Source of the DNA: Rhizopus sp. PT2906
Lineage: Eukaryota > Mucoromycota > Mucoromycetes > Mucorales > Rhizopodaceae
NCBI GenBank assembly: GCA_025529335.1
Contig: JAMYHX010000001.1
Coordinates: 124,001 to 188,000 of the forward strand
Reading direction: 5' to 3'
Length of the DNA: 64,000 bases
The notes beneath the pieces are model-generated. The model had not been told where the DNA came from. It searched no databases and saw only the letters and a program-made list of their open reading frames with translations. The position numbers and the translations under genes were made by a program. How positions within the stretch are numbered: position 1 is the stretch's first letter; each line of letters opens with the position of its first letter. Of this stretch, positions 22,540-34,387 are shown one piece after another.

Positions 22540-25297
22540 TTATTTCTTGGTTGCTTTCATCCATGGATGATTAAGTGCTTGTTCTGGGGTCATTCTTTCT
22601 GATGGCTCCCATGTAAGGCATTTGTTAATAAAGTCAACAAATTCTCTATCATAAGCGTCATAGGATGATCTTTTCAATGCTTCGGTGAAGGTCAAGGAGT
22701 TTGGTTTTCTTTTTTTTCCTTTTGAATTAATTGATTTCCTAGGTTGATCGTACATATCTTTAAGAGGAGTAAGACAAAAAAGATCATAAAGGAGTTACTA
22801 TGACTTACCAAAGAATTGCTTTTTTCTCGCACATCGATCCAGATATTGCTTATCTGGCACACCCAGCAGTTGCATAATACATGCTAATTGATCAGGTTCG
22901 TTTTCTCCAGGGAACAAGGGTCGACCTGTGTATAACTCGGCTAATATACAGCCTGTACTCCACATATCTATGGGTAAGCCATATTCTAACCCCAATATAA
23001 CTTCAGGTGCACGATAAAATCTGCTCTGAATATATGAATATACTAAAAAGGCTATAAGCTTGAGAAGATATTAAGTTGTTTTGGCGGAAATTACCTCTTT
23101 CATTGACGAAGCATGAGCTTCCAAAGTCAATGATCTTTATCCCACTTTTATCAGGCTGTTTCAGTAGAATATTCTGTTGAAATTCAAATAAATGTTAATA
23201 GCTGTTTTATAGAAATACTCTTTTTTTTTTGTATCTTACTTCTGGTTTAAGATCACAATGTATAATCTTATGATCGCTCAATAGCTTCAAAGCTGACAAT
23301 ATCTGATGAGCAAATCTATATTGATTGTATAAGCACTTAGTACATGTTTCAGATATATATTCAGAGATGTCTAGTTCAACCTACCTTTTCACTAAGCCAA
23401 TGCTAAAGCCTTGGTATGAGTTTTGCTGCAAGACTTCATAGAGATTTAAGCTTAGACATTCAAATACAATGCACAAATGATCTCTAAAGTAAAAGTTATC
23501 CAACATCCTCACAATAAAATACTTGTTATGAGGGTCCTACACCAATAATCATTAATTCCTTTGAGGGGGATAAAGTGCTTCTCGTCTTACCAGTTGCATT
23601 AATTTTTCTAATATTTTAATCTCAGTCAATGCTTGAGCGTGAAATCTCTTTTTGTTCCGAATGATCTTGACAGCTACAATATTGTTGGCTTGATTTTTAT
23701 CTTTAGACTGTGGCTTCATGTCTCTACATTTAACAACTTGACCAAAGGATCCTTTACCGAGGCTCTCGATAATTTCATATCGGTAATTCAAATGGTCCCT
23801 AATGACAATCTGATAATCACCTTTCTCGTCATCATATCCATAGTTGAGGGTTGTCTGATCAGTAGTAGCCCAATGCTTTTTAGCATGGGAGCCAACACAG
23901 TAAACAGAGTGATACTTTAAAATCTCTGTTTGCTCATATGGTGATAAATATGGTTTGAATCGATGAAGAGCCACTAGAGAATATGTTGCTTAATACACAC
24001 ATATAAAAACTATTCTCTAATACTAACTTTTGACGTTCATAGCTTCGATAGTTCCCTTCTCTTTCTTATAGTCAATCGCTGTCGAACCATCTTTCACTTC
24101 TTCCCCTTCAACCAAGCATTGTAGCCTTTCGTGAATTTTTTCGATACGATTGGGTTCAATAGAGCTGCTACTAGCTGTCTCTTCCTCGGGCTGACTGATC
24201 ACACCTTGGGCAGAAATTAAACTAGCGCTAGTCTTTGTTAGTTTCTCGCGATCTTTTGCAAGCTGATCATGCAGTAAATCATTTGCTGGACAAGAAATAA
24301 ACCTCGATGAATAAGAAGGTAAGCTTTTAACTGATTTGGAGGCAAAGATCTCTGGCTTTCGAAGCTTTGTTGTTTGCATGATAGACATCTGATCTTCCTT
24401 ATGTTGCTTATTTAGCGTGACCGTTTCTCCAGGTGTTTGTGTTTCACATTCACTTTCGCTGCTACTGCTACTACTACCGCTGCTGCAATCATAGCCTGTT
24501 GTTTGCTCAGCATTTTTGCATTTGCCCTTATCAGCGCTTTTGAATATGCCAGATTGTCTATTTTGCACGGGTATAGGTAATCGAGTATTACTACTGCTTA
24601 ATGCTTTCATTGTTCGTTCTTGTTTCATTGACTCGCTCATTTGGTCTAACGACGCCTGGAAAAAAAAAAAAAAAAAAGAAGGATGGGAAAAAAGGGTTAT
24701 GATTATTTTTTTTGAGAAATTATTTGTATTTCCTACCTGTTCAGATTTTGCTGTAGAATTAACAAGCGTAACTAAGGAGTCCTTTATTGATTTAGTATTA
24801 TCTGAGCTTATCGGTGATATCAGAGGGTCAAATTCAGCTAATTCTTGATTTGCTTTACCCGTAGGCTCTTTACTGGGTTGTACTCTCGACAACCGAGCGA
24901 TATGTGCATGTCTCAACCTTCTTTGAACTCCTCCCGGTGAAGACGGCGGCGTTAATTGTCCTGCTGTTGACGGTTGCTCGGTTGTTGTGAGTTGCCGACG
25001 AGGAGGTGCAGGAAGTCGTGTAGGGATTAGTAATTTTTTTTCCTCTAGTAAAGGGTCATTGCGGGTGGCGAATAATAGATCCAATTTATTTTGTGAGCTT
25101 GCCTTGTGAATCCTCGTTGGAATATGCGTGTTGGATTTTGCTGAACAGTTTGGTTTTATACAAGTCGAGGCGTCTTTTGGATGAGAATAAACAGTAGGTG
25201 TATCGGTTATATCGAGTAGTGAAGTCTCTTTTAGTGATTCCTCTTTCAAGTGATTGGTAGACGGAAATTTAGATTCTGACAAACTATGAAAAGACAT
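22540..25297 (-). CDS. DYRK-family dual-specificity protein kinase (Pom1/Yak-like)
   Basis: A CMGC kinase of the DYRK type, which autophosphorylates on Tyr and then acts on Ser/Thr substrates, often in growth polarity or stress. Eight exons (25297-24737, 24655-24028, 23973-23591, 23536-23385, 23315-23240, 23173-23095, 23042-22809, 22757-22540) sum to 776 residues. The first about 400 residues are disordered and Ser-rich. The DYRK homology box [14 protein letters not shown] precedes the kinase: [31 protein letters not shown], the catalytic loop HCDLKPENILL, DFGSSCF, the activation loop [17 protein letters not shown] and [12 protein letters not shown]. The 81-nt intron at 24736-24656 has a length divisible by three and no stop, so retention would still give a full protein. 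Confidence 0.92.
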
Positions 25298-25805
25298 CTA
25301 CAAAAAGAGGGAATTCGTTTATTTTTTCTATTAATCATAAACTAATGCTCCCTAACTTATACAAACTAAGTTGCTTATATAAAAGAAATAAAACGCTGTT
25401 GTTTTATTTCAGTTCAATATATCAGCTTTTGTTTACTTTAGCACAAAAAAAAAAAAGAAAAAAAATATATATACACACTCGAAAATAAACAAGAGAGAGA
25501 AAAAGAATAAAGAAAAAAAAAAAAAGAAATGATAAAAATACGAGCCCCCCTATAAACACCCCATCCTCATCACTGTGATATGAACCACACATTAATTGCA
25601 TATAATAGGGGATGTATCAAAGGATATGATTTCAAGGGCTTTTTGTTTAGAGTTCAAAGTGATACACACAATACTAATAAAAAAAAATGACGAAAGACTA
25701 ACTCAGAAATCCTGGGAGATGACATGAATGACTTTTTCATTACAACAAAAACAAATTAAAATTCTAAAAACAACCTTTTTCTTCTTTATAAAAAACTTGT
25801 TTATA
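25298..25805. other. Divergent intergenic region
   Basis: About 0.5 kb between the DYRK start (minus) and the promethin-like start (plus). It is rich in A/G runs (25440-25540) that look like spliced-leader-free 5' UTR sequence. No gene was seen. Confidence 0.35.
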
Positions 25806-26314
25806 ATGCAAAAATCATCCATTACACATTTTGAACAACAACTCTATGAAAAGATAAGCTATCTCAAGGATATCATGCTCACTTTTTATACGCAATTGTT
25901 GTACTTTTGTGGTACAGCAACGGCTGCATATAATGCTCTTTGGCAATTGTAAGTAAAGAGTTAAAGAAACAACAAGTGACTTATTCTATTGGACATAGCC
26001 CAGAATTCAGATTAGGTGTATACGTCTTTATTTTACTAGCAGCTATTCCTGTTTGTCTTTTCTTGTTATTTACTACAGTTGTTGTCTTTATCACGACTAC
26101 TATCATTAGTGCAGTGTGGTCTGCTTTTGTGATAACAGCGATTGGTTTTGCCTTGGTGCTATTGATTCCTATATTGATTGCTTCTGCTTTAGTAGCCGGA
26201 CTATTTACATTGAGTTATCTCTTATATTGTTATGTAATCGAAAGTAGAAGGTCAAATACCAAACCCCCACCAAAGTATAAAGTTCAAAACGGTGAACTTT
26301 ATCACACTGAATAA
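25806..26314 (+). CDS. Promethin/LDAF1-like lipid droplet membrane protein
   Basis: Two exons (25806-25948 and 25999-26314) give 152 residues. The 50-nt intron has a consensus gtaagt donor and restores the frame, joining YNALWQF to PEFRLGVYVF. After an amphipathic N-terminus comes a long hydrophobic hairpin region (about residues 55-125) with LAAIPVCLFLLFTTVVVFITTT and a second long apolar run, then a short polar tail with KPPPKYK. This layout matches promethin/LDAF1/TMEM159 and the fungal LDO proteins that work with seipin at ER-lipid droplet sites. The assignment rests on architecture and general residue pattern, since the family has few fixed residues. Confidence 0.55.
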
Positions 26315-26695
26315 AAAGAGACCACAGATTTTTTGCGGAATTTAAAAATAAAACGCTGCTTTGTACGACGGCAGAAAGGTTTAAGCTATTTTCGATGCTG
26401 GATTCTGGCTTTGATTTAAAATATATGTTTTGATGCAAGAATTATAAAAGTATCATCATAATTACACTTCAAGTAGTTGCTGTTATTATCTTTTTCTTTA
26501 TTTGTTCGAATTGTAGTGATAGTAGTAGTAGTAGTAGTAGAGTATGAAGAGATAGTCGATGCATTGAAGGAATTGCTCTGACTATCATGGCCAAACGAAT
26601 GATAATCCACCATAAGATAGAGTATTGATGGTTAGGGTATCCAGAGATACCCAAATGACTGTTACGGAAGTCAACGACCGACGCAGGATCAATAT

Positions 26696-27192
26696 TACGT
26701 AGGATGAACAGCCGGTGAAGATTGGGTAGACACGTTTCTCACAACTGGTTTCTTAGTTTGACTGTCATGAAGAAGAACCTGAGTAATAACAGATGACTTA
26801 CGAGCCCTCTTATTGGAAGCAGCAGAATCGACCAAAGAGTTCTTACGGGGATAGTCCCTTAGACATATGTCCGATTTCATTGCAATGATAACAGCTGTTA
26901 AGGCATAATTCGACATGGCAGTCTGTAACTGCGTGAGATGGACTGTGACAATGTCTGCAAAAAGGAGGTATGGAGAGCCAATGGGTATATGCAGGCGCTT
27001 CAGAATCACGTTGAACAGTGGGAGCAGTGACAGAAGTGTACTGCAACCAGAGAACACACTAGCAGTTCTAGAGAGGATACAGCCGTCACGTACTGTGCCG
27101 TATATAGAAACATTGTGGGAATCAAAGTTATGTACAGTGACTGTCTTTGAACTGACAAGGATTACCTCTCGCATCTTGTCAGATTCTTCTTT
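26696..27192 (-). pseudogene. Decayed retrotransposon gag/ORF1 remnant with zinc knuckle
   Basis: Minus-strand fragments in two alternating frames. Upstream (about 27190-27050) reads KTVTVHNFDSHNVSIYGTVRD in one frame. The next stretch, in a second frame, has a Cys/His pair PFCRHCHSPSHAVTDC and then CYHCNEIGHMSK, a CCHC-type zinc knuckle of retroelement gag or LINE ORF1 proteins. After a further shift the sequence continues as DYPRKNSLVDSAASNKRARKSS. The frame changes fall inside the conserved region and no introns fit, so it is a dead fragment. No reverse transcriptase or terminal repeats are seen nearby. It lies within the immediate upstream region of the cyclophilin gene. Confidence 0.6.
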
Positions 27193-27210
27193 TTCTTTAT
27201 TATACTCGCT

Positions 27211-28004
27211 ATGGCCGCCAAGAATCTCCCTAAAGTTTTCTTTGATGTCGCTGTCAATGGTCAACCTTCTGGCCGTATGACTTTCAAGGTGCGTATTCAC
27301 ACACGTTATTCAACATATATACTTACATCCTTGTGTAGCTCTTTGCAGACACTGTACCAAAGACTGCCGAGAACTTTCGTGCTCTCTGTACAGGCGAAAA
27401 GGGCATGGGTTTAGCCGGAAAGCCTTTGCATTACAAGAACAGCGCCTTGTAAGTGACTTTATCATTTTTAACCACTAAAACCATATTGACCTTGTCGTCA
27501 GTCATCGTATCATTCCTGGATTCATGGCTCAAGGTGGTGGTAAGTAAGGGCCATCTATTGATTTTTCGTATATAACCTTTTTTTTTTTTCTTCTTTTAGA
27601 TTTTACTTTAGGAGATGGTCGTGGTGGTGAGTCCATCTATGGTAGAACTTTCCCTGAGTAAGTGCAAAGACGGATGTTCATAAACATGCTACTAAACCAT
27701 TTTTGTTTAGCGAAAACTTCACTTTGAAGCACAAAGGAAGAGGTGTCTTGTCCATGGCTAATGCTGGACGCGTAAGTCAACTATTATACGTATGCTCAAT
27801 ATTCTCATCATCAAATAGAATACCAATGGATCACAATTCTTCATCACTTTTGCTGATACACCTTGGTTAGATGGTAACCACACTGTTTTTGGTCAACTTG
27901 TCGAAGGTGGTAAGGTCCTTGACCTCTTGGAACAACACGGCACTCAGAGCGGTCGAACCACTGCAGAAATCAAGATTGTTGACTGTGGTGAAGTTAAAGA
28001 ATAA
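27211..28004 (+). CDS. Cyclophilin A-type peptidyl-prolyl cis-trans isomerase
   Basis: A cytosolic-type cyclophilin that isomerises Xaa-Pro bonds and is the usual cyclosporin A target. Six exons (27211-27288, 27339-27448, 27502-27539, 27600-27657, 27711-27771, 27819-28004) give 176 residues. Signature blocks are [50 protein letters not shown], the active-site region with FHRIIPGF and [24 protein letters not shown], and [15 protein letters not shown]. Trp in the drug-binding loop is present (PWLDG). No targeting peptide is visible. The promoter region consists largely of the gag remnant just upstream. Confidence 0.95.
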
Positions 28005-28070
28005 AGAATACATGCTGAATGTGTATGAAAAAAGAGTAAATGTTTTTAGATTTTTATTTGAACGTTTTCT

Positions 28071-31000
28071 CTACCATCGTTGTTGTTGTTGTTGTTGTTG
28101 TTGTGGATTCATAAACATTGAATTATATTGTTGAGCCTGCATCTGTACAAAGCTGGGCTGATGCTGAGATTGCGGTTGCTGCTGTTGTTGGAAAGGGCCA
28201 GCTAAAGGAACGGTTTAACATGTATTTATATGCCAATATTTATTGTTTAATTACCTGGTTTAAGAATACTGGGTGCATTGGTATCAATAGTTTTAAAGAT
28301 GGAGTATTTATCGGTGGGATCTATTGCGTTTGAAGAATATCCTGGAGTATTGAAGCTTTGTTGTTGGAAGCTATTATCAACAAGTATAGGTGCACTATGA
28401 CTGTGTATAAGTGGTGCATTATGATTTGCTGGCTTGGTGCCAAATGGATTATCAGGGGCTACAAGACGTTTAGAACTAGATCTTGAATATATGTTATCAG
28501 CACTTACTTGCATTTGCCCAAGTTCTACTGCTAGCAGTTGAGCTTGTCATCGTGCTCGAAGCTGTCATCTGAGGTTGCACAGGATTCATATTATATGAAG
28601 ATACTGGACTAATGGTAGGTTGAGGGACAAGCGGTGGCTGTAGAGCAGGCTGTAAGGGAGTAACGTGCATCGTATGAGTATTTGAGTGCTGTGGTAAAGT
28701 TGAAAACTGTGAAGCAAACTGCGTTGGCTGTTGATGCTGCATTGAAGGCGAAGTACCTGTAAAACTGTTGTTAGCTGTCATGATAGGACTGAGACGAGCT
28801 TGTTGCTGTTGTTGCTGTTGAAATGGTTGAAGACTGTTCTGATGACCAAAAGAGTTGGCTTGATTAAATCCTACAGTGCTGCTATTGTTTGGAGCAGAAG
28901 GAATAGGGGGAACAGGCTGCTGATTCGCAGCTGCAAGAGAAGGACTTCCTCCCCATTTCGCTAAAAGCTGAGGATCCACAGATGACTGCTGTGAAATTTG
29001 GGGTGTGGGCCTTGACCGAGCAGGTAATTGTGGAGCTGCACTGTTGATACTAGGACTATTTGATACGTTGTTGCTAGTGAAAACAGATGTTTGTATGGAT
29101 GGTGAATGGCTTGACCTTGGAGTCCATGCATCATCTTCAAAGCCCGACTTATTTACTGCTATCACTGTATTAGGCGGTGTATGTGATGGTTGTCCAAGAG
29201 GGAGTGGAGCTGTATGTTGTACAGGAGAAGGCTGAAGTGGTCGCATTGGAGGTGGGGCTGGAGTGGGCTTCAATGTTTCGGGTTTAAACTGATTGCTTGT
29301 GAATGCATCAGGATTGACGCCTTTTGGAGCAGAATGAGATGGAGTAGGTCTTCCAGTACCTAAAAAAAAAAAATCAAATAGTCAGCACTTGCAATCAATT
29401 CTGGCTTGCTTTTTTTTACCTCTTCTATGCAGAGTAACACTAGGTGCAGAAATATGGGCATTTGTTTGTTGCTGATTCTCTTGTTCTTGGAGCATTCTAG
29501 CTAATCTTTCATCTTGCTCAATCTGTTTCTGCACGTATTCATTATGATCGTTATATTCATCTTCATCATCGCTGATTTCAATTACAGCATGATCCTCTAT
29601 TATACTGACAGATCCAAACGTAACGCTCTTCTTTACTTTAATCTTTGGCCGTGTAGATTCATCATCTGATAATGGCTCAGCTCGATTTGTCTCTATAAAC
29701 TTTTGTAATCGTCGTATGTGTTTCTCTGACATTCCAAGCGATCTCATCTTTCCATAAGTAAGATATTCAATGTCCTTTTCCCCTAGACGTTCTCTTTCAA
29801 ATGCTTTCGCATATTGGTTGGATGCGTCATGTGGCATATTCATCTTTTTAAAGTATTCAAGCCAAGAGAACTTCCTGGAAAGATGTGCAAGCGGTATATT
29901 GTCAGTTTTATCCTCTACTAATTTTTGACCAGTTTCCTGCTCAACATATTTTAAATCATCGAAACACATTTTCTCCAGAGGAACATCGATTTTAACTCCA
30001 TTGGTTTTAAACAGCCTAATCTTACCATTGCTACAAGCAACAAGTTGAGCCTCGACTTTGAATGCACCTGTACGGTCTGTCCACCAACGAGTTTTTGTAG
30101 GATCTGGTTCTGATCATGAATGAGGGTTACTGAACTATAAGTCATATGCATATAAAGCTTACTGCTGGGATCGAATGGTACTACAGCCTGCTTTGATACT
30201 AGTGTCAATGAATGTCAGTTTTTAATATGTTACATGTTGTATTTTCTACCTTGAGTTGCAGAAATTGGGGGTGGAGGGGCAGGGATTTGACTACGTCCTA
30301 TAATCCAAAGTTTGAGCTTTCATTGTCATGTATCTATTTTTATAATTACTTGGCGAAGCACTTTCGGAAGATGTAGACATTGATCGAGCGGCCTAGTTGA
30401 ACAATGTTTAATAATTATACACATTTTGTCTTTTCAATTTGTATCTAACCATTAAAGCTTCTTGTCTCCTTTTTTCTTCTTCCTTTTGTCTTGCTTCTTC
30501 TTGCATTTTTCTTCTTCTTTCTGCTTCTTCTTGTCTTGACCGTTCTCTTTCTTCTTCTTCAGCTTTCATGCGAGCACTTTGTTGAAGCTGTTCTTGTTCT
30601 TTTCTCGCATTCATTTCTTGCTTCTTTAATTCAGCTTCGTATTCATCCTGAAACTTGACATAAGTAGCCGGAACTATACCAGATTTTCCATCTTTATGCT
30701 CGATTGTCCACCAGTCAGAGCTGCTGACATAATCTGTTACTAATATCTGTTCATTCTCGTCCAGTTGTGTTTCTTCTTTATCTTGAGGGTCGAATTTGTA
30801 GAGGGCAATTGCCCATTTTGGTTCACAAGCAGGTGTGTCTATACTTGTGCCTGTTTCTTTTGGTGAAGTTAACTCTTCCGTATAATTACGGGGAATAAGA
30901 CCAAATTGATCATCTTCTGTTGCTGCAAAGTACCAATCAGGATCATCCTTATAATACAAGGTCATTACATCATCTATTTTAAAGGAAAGTTCTTCGGATG

Positions 31001-31294
31001 ATTGTGCCTGATAGTCATACAATGCTTTTACTGTTCCAATAGATTTATTCTAAAAATAGAAAGAGTTGAGCAAACCCTTTTTATATGTGTATAGCTGCTA
31101 CGAACTTTTTCAATGTAGTTGGAGGGGACTAAGCCAATGGGCCCGTCAAAGTCTTTTGTTACAAGTTGAGCTTTATACCAATCAGGGTCATCTTTGTCAA
31201 TTATCAAAAGGGTGTCATCTGCTTTAAAGGATAATTCTTCATTACTCCGAGACTGGTAATCATAAAGTGCAGTGCATATATCAATAAACTTCAT
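28071..31294 (-). CDS. SLA1: Sla1-like endocytic actin regulator with three SH3 domains
   Basis: An adaptor that links cargo, clathrin and the Las17/WASP actin machinery at cortical endocytic patches. Nine exons (31294-31106, 31049-30450, 30392-30350, 30297-30250, 30198-30163, 30109-29420, 29359-28508, 28458-28255, 28201-28071) give 667 residues. Three SH3 domains occupy about residues 1-190 (ALYDYQSRSNEELSFKADD; ALYDYQAQSSEELSFKIDD; ALYKFDPQDKEETQLDENE). A charged coiled-coil stretch follows, then SHD1 (RWWTDRTGAFKVEAQLVAC...NGVKIDVPLEKM) and SHD2, a SAM-like domain (WLEYFKKMNMP). The tail is Pro/Gln-rich and ends in a poly-Gln run encoded by 28080-28102. It is about half the length of yeast Sla1 because the repeat region is short. 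Confidence 0.9.
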
Positions 31295-31485
31295 ATGTAT
31301 TATGCTTTTTTAAAAAAAAGAGAAAGAGAAAGAAAGGAGTGTATGTATGTGTATGTTTTATAGAAGGACAAGAAAGAAAAGAGGTATTTATAAAAGCAAA
31401 AATATCATCGTGATGTTGATGACACATGAAGGGGAATTGAGAGACCGACAGCCAAATTTGTGGTAGGGTGACTCTGACTAAAGTA

Positions 31486-31510
31486 CAGTGCTTCTACTTT
31501 AAATTCAAAC
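31486..31510 (+). repeat. Left terminal inverted repeat of the Fanzor element
   Basis: Starts CAGTGCTTCT and ends ACTTTAAATTCAAAC. Preceded by TA. It pairs with 35392-35415 on the opposite strand, sharing the first four bases and the last 15 exactly, with a variable stretch between them. Confidence 0.65.
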
Positions 31511-31618
31511 GATGTTAGTTTTTTCTGAACGAATCAAAATAAAAGTTCAGACAATCTGTTTACCTGTAAATATCTAAATTCTTCTCTGGAGAAGAAAACT
31601 GTGTTCGATACAACGATG

Positions 31619-34387
31619 TTAAGCCCGGTGAGGACGATAAAAAGGATGTGGCAGAGCGCTTCCTGATATTAATACAGCAGCATTATCATGGATATTTTTT
31701 GACGCATTTACATCACGGTTCCAGAGCATCCCACAGCTTTAGCAAGCTAGGACACTGTGCAAGCCAACAAAGGCACAAGCCATTTCTTTTTTTTTGACAC
31801 TGGTGACATACCCTTCCATAAACGTTAGTGTCTAATATTTCTTTTGTTTATGCAAACCTCACCTTCAAAGTGTTGAACTCGTCAATGTATGTCACCAGCA
31901 ACCTTCCTTCTTTTTGCCTTTGCTTTAGCTTGTCATACAAAACACCTGTGATACCAACTTGCTGTCCTTTTATTTTAGCAGCATCCTTGCCTTTCATGCC
32001 GTTGCCGAAAGCAATAATGGGCAATTTGTCAGTGTCGTGTTTAAAAGCAGAAGGCGCCCAACATCTAAACAAATACACGCATGGATTAGATTGTGATGAT
32101 AAAGACCATTCTTTTCCATTTTTGCTACCTTTTCCCCTCATTCGTTTTTGGTATTGCTGCCACACATTCATTTTGGCCTGCTCGCTTTTTCCTTACTTTT
32201 TTTCTCCTCTTTCTATTTCTTTTCGTATTTTTACGTTTTGTGCGGTTATATTTTTTACCGTCATCTACCAAGATGTTGGCCATCTCTTCCAATGCTCGTT
32301 GCCGTCCCTGGTAGAGATAGAACCTCGTTCTTGCGGTGCCACTTTTATAAAATGCAAAATATTTGGCCAAGTTGCTGAGGACTTAATTTATATACATAGT
32401 GTATTGTTCAGTTGACGCTGTTTTTTCTGTTGGTTTACTATTCAAGACTTCCGTCATCCTCTCTTGCTCTGCCCTTTTGGCTTCTTGGTTGGCTATTCTT
32501 GTGGAATCGGAATACGTGTTATATTCCTTCCTTGTGCATCTTCTCACTTGGTATGTACCATTATCGCCGCCGTGTGCTGCTGTAAAAACTGAACTGCCGC
32601 CAGGATCAAGTCCAGTTAAACAAAACGTTTCCAAATCGTACTGATTCTCAGTAATGGCAACGTGTAAATCATTCATGTCATAAGCCATATCATGCGATCC
32701 TTCAGAAATTCTTTTCTTTTTATAGATGACTATATCAGCAGAATACCCGTCTGTCCCTATAAAGTTCGAAAAAACTTCTTTTCGATGCTCGGTATTCGTG
32801 TCTAGATCATTGATGCTACATATGAAATAATAAGTGTTAATCATAATATATTCCCCGAATATACAAGATTATAACTTTCTTCATACTTTTTCAGTTTCAA
32901 TTTCGCGAGATCTAATATTCTGAAGAACATATTTTGATTATCCCTAAATGTGCGTTGCAACTTTTTGAATTCGCTGGTAAATGCTTTTGGTGTTGTTGGC
33001 GTTATAGGTACTGATCTGAACTTAAATGATGGCGAAGGAGTCAAAGCGAAGAGTCTTGGTACGTCAGGCTTGATTTCTTGATTTTGTTTCGCCTTGTAAT
33101 GCTCTTCTTCGTAAGAAGCTAAGATGCATTTCAGCATTGGGAAGTAAGAGCCTGGTGATGCACCTAATTTATCCAACGTAACTGGTTTAGGCACATCGAC
33201 TTCTGTGAGCTTGTGGCAAGCATCATCAATTAGGGCTTTGTCCTCATCTGAAACTGACCTGTTTAACTCATGCCAGGTGGAAGAAAGACCACATACCTTT
33301 CCATAGCAGTATTCTTCTGCTATCTTTCTTCCCTCAGCCATGTTATGCTATGTTTATACAAGAGTTTTGAGTTGGTATTTTTTTTCTTTTTCTATATCAA
33401 ATACTTACATTAGGAAGAATTTTCCTTAGTTTAAAAAGGAAAAATGTGATAACCCTTTTCTCAAATAGTTCGACAATATGGTTTGTATAAGTTGTCGATA
33501 GCTCAACACACGCCGGCGATAAACATTGGCTATAGCCCTTTTTGAGCGAGACTGTATACTTTATATCGTAAGTCTGGCTAAATTCATCCCAACGTATTAT
33601 TACATCTTCGGATAAGGTTGACGAGTTCGTGACTCTTTTGCCAACGACTAACTAGCTGATGCTATACCAAAAGTTCTGCGTAAAAACCCTCTTGTCTATT
33701 GGTGCGTCTAAGTTTTTGATAATGTAGTGATTTACGGAAATTTGAGAGCGAACAACAATAATCCTGATTTGCTCAGATACTTCGATAAATGTTGCCGTCA
33801 AATCCCTGTGCTTTGGCAGAAGGATTGTCTCTAATTTGATCTTCCTTGTCACTGAAGTATATTCACCAATTATTGCTTTCACTTGATCTTCTTTTGAGAC
33901 TTTCTTGTTTGGGCAAAGGGGCGATCTGGCGCTGGAGGGACCCTCCATATGGCAACTTGTACGACGCTTTACACTCGAATCAGGAGCTGAATCGTTTTTC
34001 TTCATGGCCTTCTTTGCAACCTTTTTTATTTGCTTTTCATTGGCCTTTTCTGCTTCACTCATGTTTTTTCTTTTAGAGCCAACTGAAGTATAAATAGATG
34101 ATTGTTAGTTTTTGTTTATGTATTATGTAAGTCTTAATTTTCAAACATACTCTTTGGGACAGAAGACGAAGAGCTGAAATAAGTACAAGCAGGGTAAGCT
34201 TTGCTGTAGTGACCTTTTCTCCGCAATCTTTACAAGTTATATCCTTAAGAATAAATAGCGTTAGAAATTGATTGCAAGGCAGAATCATTTAATAGTGATT
34301 CCCATATAACATTGACATACCCTTATACTTATTGTTTTTTCTTTCATAGATTGATTGAAGCATCTTGTCTACTTTTAGTTTGAACAT
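31619..34387 (-). pseudogene. Fanzor/TnpB-like RNA-guided endonuclease, decayed
   Basis: A eukaryotic TnpB-like protein; the Fanzor family uses a guide RNA from its own locus to cut DNA. On the minus strand: MFKLKVDKMLQSIYERKN (start 34387), a zinc knuckle CKDCGEK/GHYSKAYPAC, a basic linker (SEAEKANEKQIKKVAKKAMK), the N-terminal helical part (KIKLETILLPKHRDLTATF), a middle domain starting EGRKIAEEYCYGK, RuvC-I with GLDPGGSSVFTAAHGG (Asp at 32605-32607), YLYQGRQRALEEMANILV, IAFGNGMKGKDAAKIKG, then YIDEFNTLK, a zinc ribbon (CHQC; LAC-x2-C) and RuvC-III NRDVNASKN (Asp at 31712-31714). Lesions: a one-base shift in the zinc knuckle near 34213-34217, an in-frame TAG at 33652-33654, a one-base shift in the T9 run 31787-31795, and a TAA at 31739-31741 between the two Cys of the last knuckle. 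It is therefore non-functional as read. An intron near 31830-31850 is likely. Confidence 0.78.

Noticed and set aside
28080..28105. GTT trinucleotide repeat as a possible stand-alone microsatellite or CRISPR-like repeat
   Set aside because: It is the complement of the poly-Gln CAA codons at the C-terminus of SLA1. No spaced direct repeats were seen here or anywhere in the window.
32093..32378. Plus-strand hydrophobic ORFs over the Fanzor pseudogene
   Set aside because: The phenylalanine/leucine-rich readings are the complement of the Lys/Arg-rich linker of the nuclease.
31619..34387. Bacterial IS200/IS605 TnpB contamination
   Set aside because: The gene has spliceosomal-type introns, a eukaryotic N-terminal zinc knuckle and basic linker, TA-flanked ends of Tc1/mariner type, and lies between fungal genes on contiguous sequence. 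A eukaryotic Fanzor is the better reading.
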